Assembly: GCF_002556635.1 (NCBI RefSeq)
Contig: NZ_MWMO01000001.1
Span: forward strand, 434,001-498,000
From: Novosphingobium sp. PC22D
GTDB lineage: Bacteria; Pseudomonadota; Alphaproteobacteria; Sphingomonadales; Sphingomonadaceae
Reading direction: 5' to 3'
DNA length: 64,000 bases
In this document: piece after piece, positions 1 through 8,407 of the stretch
Position numbering within the stretch: the first letter of the stretch is position 1
Layout of the letters: each line of letters starts with the position of its first letter
Made by a program: the position numbers and the translations under genes
The notes under the pieces: model-generated
What the model was told of the DNA's origin: nothing
Seen by the model: only the letters and a program-made list of their open reading frames with translations
The model's database searches: none

Positions 1-135
1 GCCAAGCGATTGGGGCTCAAGTTCGCCGCCAAGCTCAGGTTTCGGGCCGACGAAAGCTTCGAGGAGGCCGACCGGATCGAGCGCCTGCTTTCCGATCCGC
101 GCGTGAAGCGCGATCTGGGCGAAGGCGAGGACTGA
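1..135 (+). CDS. rbfA: Ribosome-binding factor A, C-terminal end (partial)
   Basis: The first 44 codons of the window read into a TGA and encode the tail of RbfA, the 30S maturation and cold-shock factor that binds helix 1 of 16S rRNA. The residues [19 protein letters not shown] match the conserved end of the family's KH-like fold, and the short acidic tail is normal. The start lies outside the window. In most bacteria truB, rpsO and pnp follow rbfA on the same strand. Here they lie about 2 kb further on in opposite orientation. The call is secure although only the end is visible. Confidence 0.85.
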   Translation, partial: AKRLGLKFAAKLRFRADESFEEADRIERLLSDPRVKRDLGEGED

Positions 136-493
136 GAGCGGTCGGTCCCGGCGAGAAGGACGGGTCTTCCGGGCATGCCGCGACGACGGAGGCTTCGTCG
201 ATTTTTCGTGCGGCTTCGTCGAGGCGGCGTCACCCGTATTTGCTCGCGGAATTACAACCCATGGCAGGTGATGGGTCGTTTCCGCTCGCGGCAATTCCTA
301 AATTGGTAGCGCAACCCCAAGCCTGATCGGGCCCGCCGTTCGGGCTTGCGCCGACGCGGCGACGCGACACGGGCCGACTGTCCCGGTCGCGGCGGTTGCG
401 GGAACGCCGCGTGCGCTGCGTTCATTTATGGAATGTCTCGCCGGCCACGGCGGGACCGAATGGAGATAGTGCTCATGACGACTGAGAGCGCTC
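136..493. other. Intergenic region rbfA to GMC oxidoreductase
   Basis: These 358 bases hold the short hairpin at 181-206 and no convincing gene. A GGAGA Shine-Dalgarno-like sequence near 461 precedes an ATG at 475 that opens only a nine-codon frame (reading MTTESAHAY). That frame closes inside the following gene, so it could at most be a translational leader. No clear sigma-70 promoter was recognised. Confidence 0.5.
181..206 (+). terminator. Probable rbfA terminator
   Basis: A 6-bp stem (CGACGA at 181-186 pairing with TCGTCG at 195-200) with an 8-nt loop is followed by A and five T residues. It lies 45 bases after the rbfA stop. The stem is short, so termination efficiency is uncertain. Confidence 0.45.
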
Positions 494-2161
494 ATGCATA
501 TTGACCTGAACAACAGCGCGCCGGCGCGCATCCACGGTGACGTCGCCATTATCGGAGCCGGAGCGGCCGGGATTACGCTTGCTCGCCGACTCCTGGCGGG
601 CGGGCTCACGGTCGTGCTCCTTGAGAGCGGAGGGCTGGACTTCGAGAAGGCGACCGCCGAACTCAATCGCGGATACAACATCGGCCAAAACTACTACGAA
701 CTGGAGGATTCGCGGTTGCGGTTCTTCGGCGGAACGACCGCCATCTGGGGCGGTCGCGCCGTGGAACTCGACCCGATCGACTTCATCCGCCGCCCCTGGG
801 TGCCGCATTCGGGATGGCCGATCACCGCCGGCGATCTCAGGCCCTACTACAAGCAGGCGCGCGCCGCGCTCGATCTGCCGGAGACAGGGCCTTCGCAAGC
901 CGAGATGGCTTCGGTCCTGCCCCAGTTCGACAAGCGGGCGCTGACCACGCCGATCTGGAGTTTCGACGGCAAGGCGGATCGCTTTTCCTTCGCGCGCAGC
1001 CGGGATCTGGTCGAGCATCCCCGCTGCACGATCCTCACTCACGCCACGGTACGCGAGATCATCCCCGACGAGGCGCAGCGCGGGGTTGAGAGGCTGGCGG
1101 TCCGAAGCGGGCGAGGCTGCGATGTCGAGGTGCGGGCGCGCCACTACGTTCTGGCCGCCGGCGGGATCGAGAATCCGCGCCTCTTGCTCGCCTCGCGCCG
1201 CGCAAGTCCGGCAGGGCTCGGAAACCGGCACGATTTGGTCGGGCGGTTCTTCATGGAGCACCCGCACGCGCGCGGCGGCCGGATCGTCGGCAAATCCGCG
1301 TGGTTCTGGCTCAACGCCTTCAAGAAGCGCAAGGCGGGCGGCACCTTCGCGGCCGCGACGATCGCTCTTGCCGAGCCGATGCAGGCGAGACGCGGGCTGC
1401 TGAACACGTCGCTGACCGTCGCGGGGCGACGCCCGGCGGACGCGCGCCAGCCCGCGCTGATGGCGGCCTATCAGATGATCCGTCACAAAGCCGAGCCCAC
1501 CGTTTCGGGGCGGCGTATGTGGAGAGCGGCCAAGGGCGGCGTGAACGCGTTGCAGGGTATCGCCGATCCCTTGCGGCCATGGTTGCTGAACCGGATGGGC
1601 AAGCTCGATGTGGCGCTGCTGGTGCGCGCGGAACAGTCTCCCAACCCGGACAGCCGCGTCACCCTTTCGGACGAACTCGACAGCCAGGGCGTGCCGCGCG
1701 TGAAGCTCGACTGGCGGACCAATGCGCTCGACGTCGACAGCGTCCGGGGCCTTGTCGATGTCCTAGGCGACGAGACGCGGCGTCTCGGACTTGGCGACGT
1801 GCAGCCCGCCGGGTGGCTTTCCGATCCCGACAGGCAGTGGGTCACCGATCCGCTGATCAGCACGCACGCGCTGGGCGGCTATCATCACATGGGCACGACC
1901 CGCATGTCCGACGATCCGCGCCACGGCGTTACCGACGCGCAGACACGGGTGCACGGTCTGCACAATCTCTACGTGGCGGGCAGTTCGCTGTTTCCGACCT
2001 CGGGATGGGCCAACCCCACGCTCACGATCATCGCGCTGGCCATGCGCACGGCCGACCGGATCATCGACGAGGCGCGCGGGACTGTCACTTCGTCCGCGCG
2101 GGCGTCCGACCCCGCCGATGTCCGCCGACGCGTGACCGAACCGGCGACCTGCGACGCCTGA
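494..2161 (+). CDS. GMC-family FAD-dependent oxidoreductase
   Basis: A 555-residue flavoenzyme of the glucose-methanol-choline oxidoreductase superfamily, which oxidises alcohol groups on sugars or other small molecules. The ADP-binding glycines GAGAAG sit at residues 21-26, a GGTTAIWGG FAD-contact motif at 79-87, and the HALGGYHHMGTTRM segment at 458-471 carries the C-terminal histidine typical of the family. The closing SGWANPTLTIIALAMR block is also family-like. No signal peptide is visible. ATG 494 is chosen because an in-frame stop lies just upstream at 476. The substrate cannot be told from sequence. The gene stands alone between rbfA and the convergent pnp operon. Confidence 0.85.
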   Translation: MHIDLNNSAPARIHGDVAIIGAGAAGITLARRLLAGGLTVVLLESGGLDFEKATAELNRGYNIGQNYYELEDSRLRFFGGTTAIWGGRAVELDPIDFIRRPWVPHSGWPITAGDLRPYYKQARAALDLPETGPSQAEMASVLPQFDKRALTTPIWSFDGKADRFSFARSRDLVEHPRCTILTHATVREIIPDEAQRGVERLAVRSGRGCDVEVRARHYVLAAGGIENPRLLLASRRASPAGLGNRHDLVGRFFMEHPHARGGRIVGKSAWFWLNAFKKRKAGGTFAAATIALAEPMQARRGLLNTSLTVAGRRPADARQPALMAAYQMIRHKAEPTVSGRRMWRAAKGGVNALQGIADPLRPWLLNRMGKLDVALLVRAEQSPNPDSRVTLSDELDSQGVPRVKLDWRTNALDVDSVRGLVDVLGDETRRLGLGDVQPAGWLSDPDRQWVTDPLISTHALGGYHHMGTTRMSDDPRHGVTDAQTRVHGLHNLYVAGSSLFPTSGWANPTLTIIALAMRTADRIIDEARGTVTSSARASDPADVRRRVTEPATCDA

Positions 2162-2206
2162 TGCCGCGCCGTCTGGGCCAGTACAGAGGCCGGATACGAA
2201 AACATG

Positions 2207-2242
2207 AAAAAAGCCGCGCGAGGCATCCTCGCGCGGCTTTTT
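2207..2242. terminator. Bidirectional terminator between GMC oxidoreductase and pnp
   Basis: A perfect 11-bp stem (GCCGCGCGAGG at 2213-2223 pairing with CCTCGCGCGGC at 2227-2237) with a 3-nt loop is flanked by six A residues on the left and five T residues on the right. It can therefore end transcription from both convergent genes. Confidence 0.9.
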
Positions 2243-2271
2243 CGTTTCGGCGCCGATGCTCCGTCGGAGGA

Positions 2272-4569
2272 TCAGTCCTCCTTGAGGAACGCCGGCATGT
2301 GGTCGGGATTGCCGCCACCGCCGTTGTCGTCGCCGCCACGGTCGCCGCGCGGGCCCCGATCACGACCGCCACGGCCACCGCCGCGTCCGCCGCGATCCCG
2401 ACCGCCGCCGCGTCCGCCGCGGTCGCCGCCGCGATCACCGCGCGGTTCGCGCGGCGGGCGGGTGTCTTCGAGTTCCTCGCCGGTTTCCTGGTCGACGACG
2501 CGCATCGACAGGCGGACCTTGCCGCGGTTGTCGATCTCGAGCACCTTGACCTTCACTTCCTGGCCTTCGGAGACGACGTCGGTGGGCTTTTCGACGCGCT
2601 CGTTCTTCATCTCGGAGACGTGGACGAGACCGTCCTTGCCGCCCATGAAGTTCACGAAAGCACCGAAGTCGACGATGTTGACGACCTTGCCGGTGTAGAC
2701 CTTGCCGACTTCGGGTTCCTCGACAATGCCGAGGATCCAGTTCTTCGCGGCCTCGATCTGATCGAGGTCCGAAGACGAGATCTTGATGATCCCCTCGTCG
2801 TCGATGTCGACCTTGGCGCCGGTCTCGGCGACGATCTCGCGGATGACCTTGCCGCCGGTGCCGATGACGTCGCGGATCTTCGACTTGTCGATCTGGATCG
2901 TCTCGATGCGCGGAGCGTGGGCCGAAAGCTCGGTGCGGGCAGAACCCAGCGCCTTGGTCATTTCGCCCAGGATATGCGCGCGGCCGGCCTTGGCCTGCTC
3001 GAGCGCCTTGCCCATGATCTCCTTGGTGATGCCGGCGATCTTGATGTCCATCTGCATCGTGGTGATGCCGTTCTCGGTGCCCGCGACCTTGAAGTCCATG
3101 TCGCCGAGGTGGTCCTCGTCGCCCAGGATGTCGGAAAGCACGGCGAACTCGTCACCTTCGAGGATCAGGCCCATGGCGATGCCCGAGACCGGACGCTCGA
3201 TCGGAACGCCCGCGTCCATCATCGACAGACAGCCGCCGCACACCGTCGCCATCGACGAGGAGCCGTTCGACTCGGTCACGTCCGAAAGCACGCGGATGGT
3301 GTAGGGGAAGTCTTCCTTGGTGGGCAGCACCGGGTGCAGCGCGCGCCACGCCAGCTTGCCGTGGCCAACCTCGCGTCGGCCCGGCGCGCCGAAGCGGCCC
3401 ACTTCGCCGACCGAGTAGGGCGGGAAGTTGTAGTGCAGCATGAACGCCGAGTACGACAGGCCCTCGAGGCCGTCGATCATCTGCTCGGAATCCTTGGTGC
3501 CCAGCGTGGTGGTGCAGATCGTCTGCGTCTCGCCGCGCGTGAACAGCGCCGAACCGTGGGTGCGGGGCAGGAAGCCGACCATCGCTTCGATCGGGCGGAC
3601 CTGATCGAGCTTGCGGCCGTCGATGCGCTGGCCGTCCTTGAGGATGGCGCCCCGAACGATCTCGGCCTCGACCTTCTTCATGGTCTTGATCGCGACCATC
3701 TGGGTCTGCGGCTCGGCGTCGGCGAAGGCCTCCTTGGCCTTGGCGCGCGCCGCGTTGAGCGCGTTCGAGCGCTCCGACTTGTCGGTCAGCTTGTAGGCGG
3801 CGGCGACATCGGCGCCAATGGCGTCCTTGAGCCTGGCCTTGATGTCGGCGGTGTCGTCCGACACGCTGATTTCCCAGGGCTCCTTGGCGGCCTTTTCGGC
3901 AAGGTCGATGATGAGGTCGACGACCTGCTTGCACTCGTCATGCGCGAACATGACGGCGCCGAGCATTTCTTCCTCGTTCAGTTCCTTGGCTTCGGATTCG
4001 ACCATCATCACCGCTTCGCCGGTGGCGGCGACGACGAGGTCGAGGCGGCCATCCGCAAGCGCGGTTTCCTGCTTCGGATTGAGCACGTACTCGCCGTCGA
4101 CGAAGCCGACGCGGCAGGCGCCGATCGGGCCCATGAACGGCACGCCCGAAATGGTGAGCGCGGCCGAGGCGGCGATCATCGCGACGATGTCGGGCTCGGT
4201 CTCGCCGTCATAGGAGAGAACCTGCGCGATGCAGTTGATCTCGTTGTAGAAGCCTTCGGGGAACAGCGGGCGCACGGGGCGGTCGATGAGACGGCTGGTG
4301 AGCGTCTCCTTCTCGGTCGCGCCGCGTTCGCGCTTGAAGAAGCCGCCGGGGATGCGGCCGGCCGAGGAGAACTTCTCCTGGTAGTGAACGGTCAGCGGGA
4401 AGAAGTCCTGACCTTCCTTCACGCTCTTGGCGGCGGTCACGGCGCACAGCACCACGGTTTCGCCATAAGTGGCCAGCACGGCGCCGTCGGCCTGACGGGC
4501 AATACGGCCGGTCTCCAGAGTGAGGGTTTTCCCGCCCCACTCCATCGATACGGTTTTCACGTCGAACAT
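2272..4569 (-). CDS. pnp: Polyribonucleotide nucleotidyltransferase (PNPase)
   Basis: PNPase degrades RNA 3' to 5' by phosphorolysis and can add heteropolymer tails. The 765-residue product has two RNase PH domains, a KH domain with [12 protein letters not shown] near residue 560, and an S1 domain ([20 protein letters not shown]) near 620-690. The last 65 residues are an unusual arginine/glycine-rich tail with many RGG and DRGG repeats ending in MPAFLKED. The start [11 protein letters not shown] at 4569 is preferred over an ATG five codons upstream because a GAGGAT ribosome site lies 7 nt before it. The gene follows rpsO after a 264-nt spacer rich in hairpins. Confidence 0.97.
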   Translation of the reverse strand: MFDVKTVSMEWGGKTLTLETGRIARQADGAVLATYGETVVLCAVTAAKSVKEGQDFFPLTVHYQEKFSSAGRIPGGFFKRERGATEKETLTSRLIDRPVRPLFPEGFYNEINCIAQVLSYDGETEPDIVAMIAASAALTISGVPFMGPIGACRVGFVDGEYVLNPKQETALADGRLDLVVAATGEAVMMVESEAKELNEEEMLGAVMFAHDECKQVVDLIIDLAEKAAKEPWEISVSDDTADIKARLKDAIGADVAAAYKLTDKSERSNALNAARAKAKEAFADAEPQTQMVAIKTMKKVEAEIVRGAILKDGQRIDGRKLDQVRPIEAMVGFLPRTHGSALFTRGETQTICTTTLGTKDSEQMIDGLEGLSYSAFMLHYNFPPYSVGEVGRFGAPGRREVGHGKLAWRALHPVLPTKEDFPYTIRVLSDVTESNGSSSMATVCGGCLSMMDAGVPIERPVSGIAMGLILEGDEFAVLSDILGDEDHLGDMDFKVAGTENGITTMQMDIKIAGITKEIMGKALEQAKAGRAHILGEMTKALGSARTELSAHAPRIETIQIDKSKIRDVIGTGGKVIREIVAETGAKVDIDDEGIIKISSSDLDQIEAAKNWILGIVEEPEVGKVYTGKVVNIVDFGAFVNFMGGKDGLVHVSEMKNERVEKPTDVVSEGQEVKVKVLEIDNRGKVRLSMRVVDQETGEELEDTRPPREPRGDRGGDRGGRGGGRDRGGRGGGRGGRDRGPRGDRGGDDNGGGGNPDHMPAFLKED

Positions 4570-4741
4570 GTAGATTATCCTCAACCCGCGGGCCCTATTG
4601 CCGGCGGGGTTTACTGCCGGGTGTACCGTCCCGGTCCGGTGTGGGGCATTTCGTCTCGCCCCGAGGCGCGGACCGCCGAATTGCGATCCCTGACCCCTTT
4701 TTCACTTGCCGCCCCGCGGCTGTGCGAGGCTCCATTCGAAT

Positions 4742-4820
4742 GCCGGGTTTTGAAGCCCGGCGGGTCCCGAAACAAGTTCGGGACGGCGCGAATGCGAAAC
4801 GGCCCGCCGTTGGGCGGGCC
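4742..4820 (-). promoter_or_regulatory. Three consecutive hairpins in the rpsO-pnp spacer
   Basis: Three inverted repeats lie between rpsO and pnp: 4742-4761 (GCCGGG with CCCGGC), 4765-4783 (TCCCGAA with TTCGGGA) and 4801-4820 (GGCCCGCC with GGCGGGCC, 4-nt loop). The last is closest to the rpsO stop and has only a weak T-tract on the minus strand, so it looks like an attenuating terminator. In E. coli the equivalent spacer carries an RNase III-cleaved stem through which PNPase controls its own mRNA. A similar role here is inference. Confidence 0.5.
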
Positions 4821-4833
4821 GAAGCACTTCGCG

Positions 4834-5103
4834 TTACTTGCGCAGACCCAGCTTCTGGATCAGTGCGTTGTAGCGCTCGACATCCTTCTTCTTGAGATAG
4901 TCGAGCAGCGAGCGGCGCTTGTTGACCATGGCCAGCAGGCCGCGGCGCGAGTGGTTGTCCTTGTGGTGCGTCTTGAAGTGCTCGGTGAGGTTGACGATAC
5001 GCTCGGTGAGGATCGCGACCTGCACTTCGGGGGACCCGGTGTCCGTGTTGCCACGGGCGTTGTCCTGGATGATTTCCTGCTTCTTCTCGGCGGTAACCGA
5101 CAT
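4834..5103 (-). CDS. rpsO: 30S ribosomal protein S15 (uS15)
   Basis: The 89-residue product has the normal full length and contains the family signature around [21 protein letters not shown]15 is a primary binder of the central domain of 16S rRNA and nucleates platform assembly. The gene lies between truB (7 nt downstream of its stop) and pnp, the classical order truB-rpsO-pnp. In other bacteria S15 represses its own mRNA. No specific operator was recognised here. Confidence 0.98.
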   Translation of the reverse strand: MSVTAEKKQEIIQDNARGNTDTGSPEVQVAILTERIVNLTEHFKTHHKDNHSRRGLLAMVNKRRSLLDYLKKKDVERYNALIQKLGLRK

Positions 5104-5110
5104 AGTTCAT

Positions 5111-6031
5111 TCACTCCGCGACATCGGAAAGATTGAACCCCCTGACGACGCGGGCGTCGCCGCCCGCAATTTCCACGAGCGCTACCGGAACCTTGCCGTA
5201 TCGCGCGAAATGGAGCCCGTCGTCGTGGGGCATCCCGGTCAGAACGCGGCCCTGGCGGACCGCCCTTGCCTGCTCCGGGTCGAGATCGAGGGCCGGGATG
5301 TCGTCCAGCCCCGCCTCCAGCGGCAAGAGTACCTGTTCAAGCGGCGCGCCTTTACCGACTTCGTTCAATTTGTCCAGCGAAATCGCGTGGGATAGGTCGA
5401 ACGGACCGGCGCGGGTCCGGCGCAGCATCGTTACCGTGCCGCAGGTGCCCAGCGCATGCGCGATGTCGCGCGCCAGACTTCGGATATAGGTGCCCTTGCT
5501 GACATCCGCCAGGAGCGTGGCCGCTTCGAGGGGGGTGCTGCTGCCGGCTTCGTCCGGACGAAGCGTGAGGGCGTGGATCGTCACCGCTCTCGTCTTCAAC
5601 GCCACATCTTCGCCCGCGCGTGCCAGGTCATAGGCGCGCTGGCCGTCGACCTTGAGCGCCGAATAGGCGGGAGGCACCTGCTCGACCGGACCGGTGAAGC
5701 GCGGCAGGACCGCTTCGATATCGGCGAGCGTCGGGCGCACGTCGCTGGTCTCGATCACCGCGCCCTCGGCATCGAGCGTGTCGGTCTGCTCGCCGAACCG
5801 CACCGTGAATGCGTAAGCCTTGCTGGCATCGAGCATCCGCCCGGTGAGCTTGGTCGCCTCGCCGATCGCGATCGGCAGGATACCGCTCGCCAGCGGGTCG
5901 AGCGTGCCGCCGTGGCCGACTTTCGCCTTCTTGCCGTATCCCGCCTCGCGCAAGTTGCGCTTCACCGCGGCGACCGCCTGGGTCGAGCCGAGCCCGACCG
6001 GCTTGTCGAGGATGATCCAGCCGTGGGGCAT
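5111..6031 (-). CDS. truB: tRNA pseudouridine(55) synthase TruB
   Basis: TruB converts U55 of tRNA T-loops to pseudouridine. The 306-residue protein has the catalytic motif GGTLDPLASG at residues 41-50, with Asp45 as the expected nucleophile, and the conserved KGTYIRSLARDIA segment. The C-terminal part carries the extra domain usual for bacterial TruB. The start lies 4 nt after the stop of the upstream M50 protease gene, so the two are probably translationally coupled. rpsO follows after 7 nt. Confidence 0.97.
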   Translation of the reverse strand: MPHGWIILDKPVGLGSTQAVAAVKRNLREAGYGKKAKVGHGGTLDPLASGILPIAIGEATKLTGRMLDASKAYAFTVRFGEQTDTLDAEGAVIETSDVRPTLADIEAVLPRFTGPVEQVPPAYSALKVDGQRAYDLARAGEDVALKTRAVTIHALTLRPDEAGSSTPLEAATLLADVSKGTYIRSLARDIAHALGTCGTVTMLRRTRAGPFDLSHAISLDKLNEVGKGAPLEQVLLPLEAGLDDIPALDLDPEQARAVRQGRVLTGMPHDDGLHFARYGKVPVALVEIAGGDARVVRGFNLSDVAE

Positions 6032-6035
6032 CGCC

Positions 6036-6722
6036 TCAGCCGCCCGCGACGAATACGGCGAGCATCATGAACTTCTCGCGCGCCCACTCGACCGGCGGCA
6101 CCACCACGTTTTCGACGATGCCGAGCCCCGGGAACAGCCAGGGGATCACCAGCAGCACCAGGAACAGCAGCGGAAAGCCGAAGGGGCGCAGCTTGGCGTA
6201 GGAGCGTGCAAGATCGGGCGGAAGCAGTCCCTCGACAATATGCGAGCCGTCGAACGGCGGTATCGGCAGGAGGTTGAACAGCGCGAGGAACAGGTTGATG
6301 ACGATGAAATAGTTGAACGCCGCGAAGACGATTTCGGTGGTGCCCTGCGGCGGCGCGGTGAGCGTGCCGAGGAACAGGCCGAACAGGATCGCCCCGATCG
6401 TCGCGAGCACGATGTTCGTGCCCGGCCCGGCGGCCGCGACCGCCATCATCCCGTAGCGCGGATTGTTGAGCCGCCGCTGCACCACCGGCACCGGCTTGGC
6501 CCAGCCGAACACGGGTGCGCCCGAGAGCGCGAGCACGCCGGGCAGGATCACCGTACCGATGGGATCGACATGGCGCAGCGGATTGAGGCTGAGCCGCCGC
6601 ATCTCCTTGGCGGTCGGATCGCCGAGCAGGTTCGCGACCCAGCCATGCGCCACCTCGTGAAAGACGATGGCGACGATCAGGCAGGGGATGAGGATGAGGG
6701 CCAGGACCACGGTATCGGACAT
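6036..6722 (-). CDS. Site-2 protease family (M50) membrane metallopeptidase
   Basis: A 228-residue integral membrane protein of the rhomboid-like/FpvB-type M50 group. Zinc-binding HEVAH is at residues 22-26 inside the first membrane helix, and the second motif NLLPIPPFDG at 150-159 supplies the third ligand Asp. Additional hydrophobic segments lie at about 95-120, 133-152 and 175-200. It probably cleaves substrates within the membrane, but the substrate is unknown. Start ATG 6722 is chosen because the residues just before the HEVAH helix are the normal N-terminus; the open frame continues upstream without homology. It is directly followed by truB. Confidence 0.88.
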   Translation of the reverse strand: MSDTVVLALILIPCLIVAIVFHEVAHGWVANLLGDPTAKEMRRLSLNPLRHVDPIGTVILPGVLALSGAPVFGWAKPVPVVQRRLNNPRYGMMAVAAAGPGTNIVLATIGAILFGLFLGTLTAPPQGTTEIVFAAFNYFIVINLFLALFNLLPIPPFDGSHIVEGLLPPDLARSYAKLRPFGFPLLFLVLLVIPWLFPGLGIVENVVVPPVEWAREKFMMLAVFVAGG

Positions 6723-6774
6723 GGCGCGTAGATAGGCACGGGCCGCAGGTTGCGCCAGCGTTCGCGGCGGACGG

Positions 6775-7359
6775 CTAGTGCGGGTCGCCCAGCGCCTCGC
6801 GAAAATGCTTCCGGCACAAGGCGACATAGCGCTCGTTCCCGCCGATTTCGGTCTGTGCGCCCTCGATCACCGCGCCGCCGCCGGCGTCGACGCGCAAGTT
6901 CATCGTCGCCTTGCGGCCGCAGTGGCACACGGCCTTGAGCTCCACCAGCGAATCGGCGATGCCGAGCAGCGTGGCCGAGCCGGGAAACAGCGCGCCGCGA
7001 AAGTCGGTCCGCAGGCCATAGCACAACACCGGGATCTCGGCCTCGTCGGCGAGCCGGGCGCATTGCCAGACCTGCCCGGACGAGAGGAACTGCGCCTCGT
7101 CGATCAGCACGCAGGCGAGCGGCTCGTCCGCGTGCCGCCGGCTCACCGCGTCCCACAAGTCGGTCCCGGCATCGTAGCGATGGGCATCGGCGCCCAGGCC
7201 GATGCGGCTCTTGATCGCATGACTCTCGGCGCGTCCGTCGATCGCGGCCGTCCACAGCATCGTCGCCATGCCGCGCTCGCGATAGTTGAAGTCCGCCTGC
7301 AAGAGCGTGGTCGACTTGCCCGCGTTCATGCTGGCATAATAGAAATAGAGCTTGGCCAT
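6775..7359 (-). CDS. tdk: Thymidine kinase (type II)
   Basis: Phosphorylates thymidine with ATP in the nucleotide salvage pathway. The 194-residue protein has the P-loop GKST at residues 14-17, the DEAQF motif at 87-91 that binds magnesium and links to catalysis, and a C-terminal zinc-binding lasso region with cysteines at CHCG (about 144-146) and near YVALCRKHF. The length matches bacterial type II enzymes. It is transcribed toward the M50 protease gene with about 50 nt between them, so it may head the tdk-M50-truB-rpsO-pnp run. Confidence 0.95.
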   Translation of the reverse strand: MAKLYFYYASMNAGKSTTLLQADFNYRERGMATMLWTAAIDGRAESHAIKSRIGLGADAHRYDAGTDLWDAVSRRHADEPLACVLIDEAQFLSSGQVWQCARLADEAEIPVLCYGLRTDFRGALFPGSATLLGIADSLVELKAVCHCGRKATMNLRVDAGGGAVIEGAQTEIGGNERYVALCRKHFREALGDPH

Positions 7360-7436
7360 CGTGTATCGCAGTCTTGGCGGGAGCGGGGCCGGGGAGCAAG
7401 CCGAACCGGCGCAAGGCCGGCCGCTGGAGAGGGGCG

Positions 7437-8327
7437 ATGACGAAGACCTGGCTTGGCGTGTCTGACCCCTATGCGCGGCGCGACCGCATTCTCTCGCTCG
7501 ATCCGGACGCCGACGCGCGCGAGATCATCGGACTGTTCTATGCCGATTTCCGCTCGGTGATGCTGCCGCAGGGCTTCAACGGCTTCATGATGACTTTCGC
7601 CAGCCCGCGCATCTCGCGAGTGCTCGCACAAACCGGCGAGATCGAAAACCGCATCGCCAAGCGGATCATCGATACGATCCTGCTCTCGCGCGAGGTGATG
7701 GAGCATGGCTTCACGCCGGGGCCGGGCCGCGATGCGGCCAAGCGGGTCAACGCGATGCACCGGCGCTACGACATCCATGAGGACGATTTCGTCGCGGTCG
7801 GCTGCGACGAGGCGCTGTGCGGGCTCGAACTTTCCGAGCGCTTCGGCTGGCGCGATGTCACCGATCACGAGCGTCGGGCCTTGCGCAACTATTACGATCT
7901 GCAGTCACGCGCCTATGGGTCGCGGCGCGGCCTGCCCGAAACGACCGCACAGATGCAGGCGTTCTGGGCCGGCTATCTCGACGATCAGGCGCGCTTCGAA
8001 CCGCAGAACAGGCGGCTCGCCGATGCGACGCTGGGCTTCTTCCTCGGTCTGTTTCCCCGCTGGATGCGCCCTGGCGCCCGCGTTCTGCTCCTGGGGCAGC
8101 TCGAGCCGCGCGTGCTCGTCGCCTGCGGCTACCGCGCGCGCACCGCGCCCGAGCGCTGGGCGGCGCACGCCATGCTGCGCGCGATGGGACGGCGCGATCC
8201 CGTTCCCGACGGCGCTCCCGACGACATGCAGCGGCTCGTCGCGATCGCCTACCCCGACGGCTGGACGGTGGGCGAACTGGGTACGCACCAAGGCGATTCC
8301 GGGTCCGAGGCGAAGCCCGCCGCCTGA
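7437..8327 (+). CDS. Oxygenase MpaB-like / DUF2236 family protein
   Basis: A 296-residue, mainly helical soluble protein. The block AAKRVNAMHRRYDIHEDDF followed by the long FWAGYLDDQARFEP helix resembles the DUF2236/MpaB family, members of which bind haem or act as oxygenases (latex clearing protein and mycophenolic-acid MpaB are relatives). His in the MHRR segment is a candidate haem ligand. ATG 7437 is preceded by a strong GGAGAGGGG ribosome site, so the open frame upstream is ignored. It is divergent from tdk and 80 nt upstream of the acyl-CoA ligase gene, with which it may be co-transcribed. The family call is moderate and the reaction unknown. Confidence 0.6.
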   Translation: MTKTWLGVSDPYARRDRILSLDPDADAREIIGLFYADFRSVMLPQGFNGFMMTFASPRISRVLAQTGEIENRIAKRIIDTILLSREVMEHGFTPGPGRDAAKRVNAMHRRYDIHEDDFVAVGCDEALCGLELSERFGWRDVTDHERRALRNYYDLQSRAYGSRRGLPETTAQMQAFWAGYLDDQARFEPQNRRLADATLGFFLGLFPRWMRPGARVLLLGQLEPRVLVACGYRARTAPERWAAHAMLRAMGRRDPVPDGAPDDMQRLVAIAYPDGWTVGELGTHQGDSGSEAKPAA

Positions 8328-8407
8328 GTCTCGGTCTGGCCGGCCTTGCAATCACGCGCCGTACTCGCCACCCCGGACGCGCACCGACAATCTGGGAGAA
8401 CAGCCGC

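Noticed and set aside
475..504. Nine-codon frame MTTESAHAY before the GMC oxidoreductase
   Set aside because: It has a plausible ribosome site but is too short and lacks any sign of conservation. Kept only as a possible leader in the intergenic note.
1300..5136. A 1,278-codon open frame on the plus strand covering pnp and rpsO
   Set aside because: It is antisense to secure genes and rich in Ala, Arg, Asp and Gly with no domain. It results from the GC-rich third position bias of pnp.
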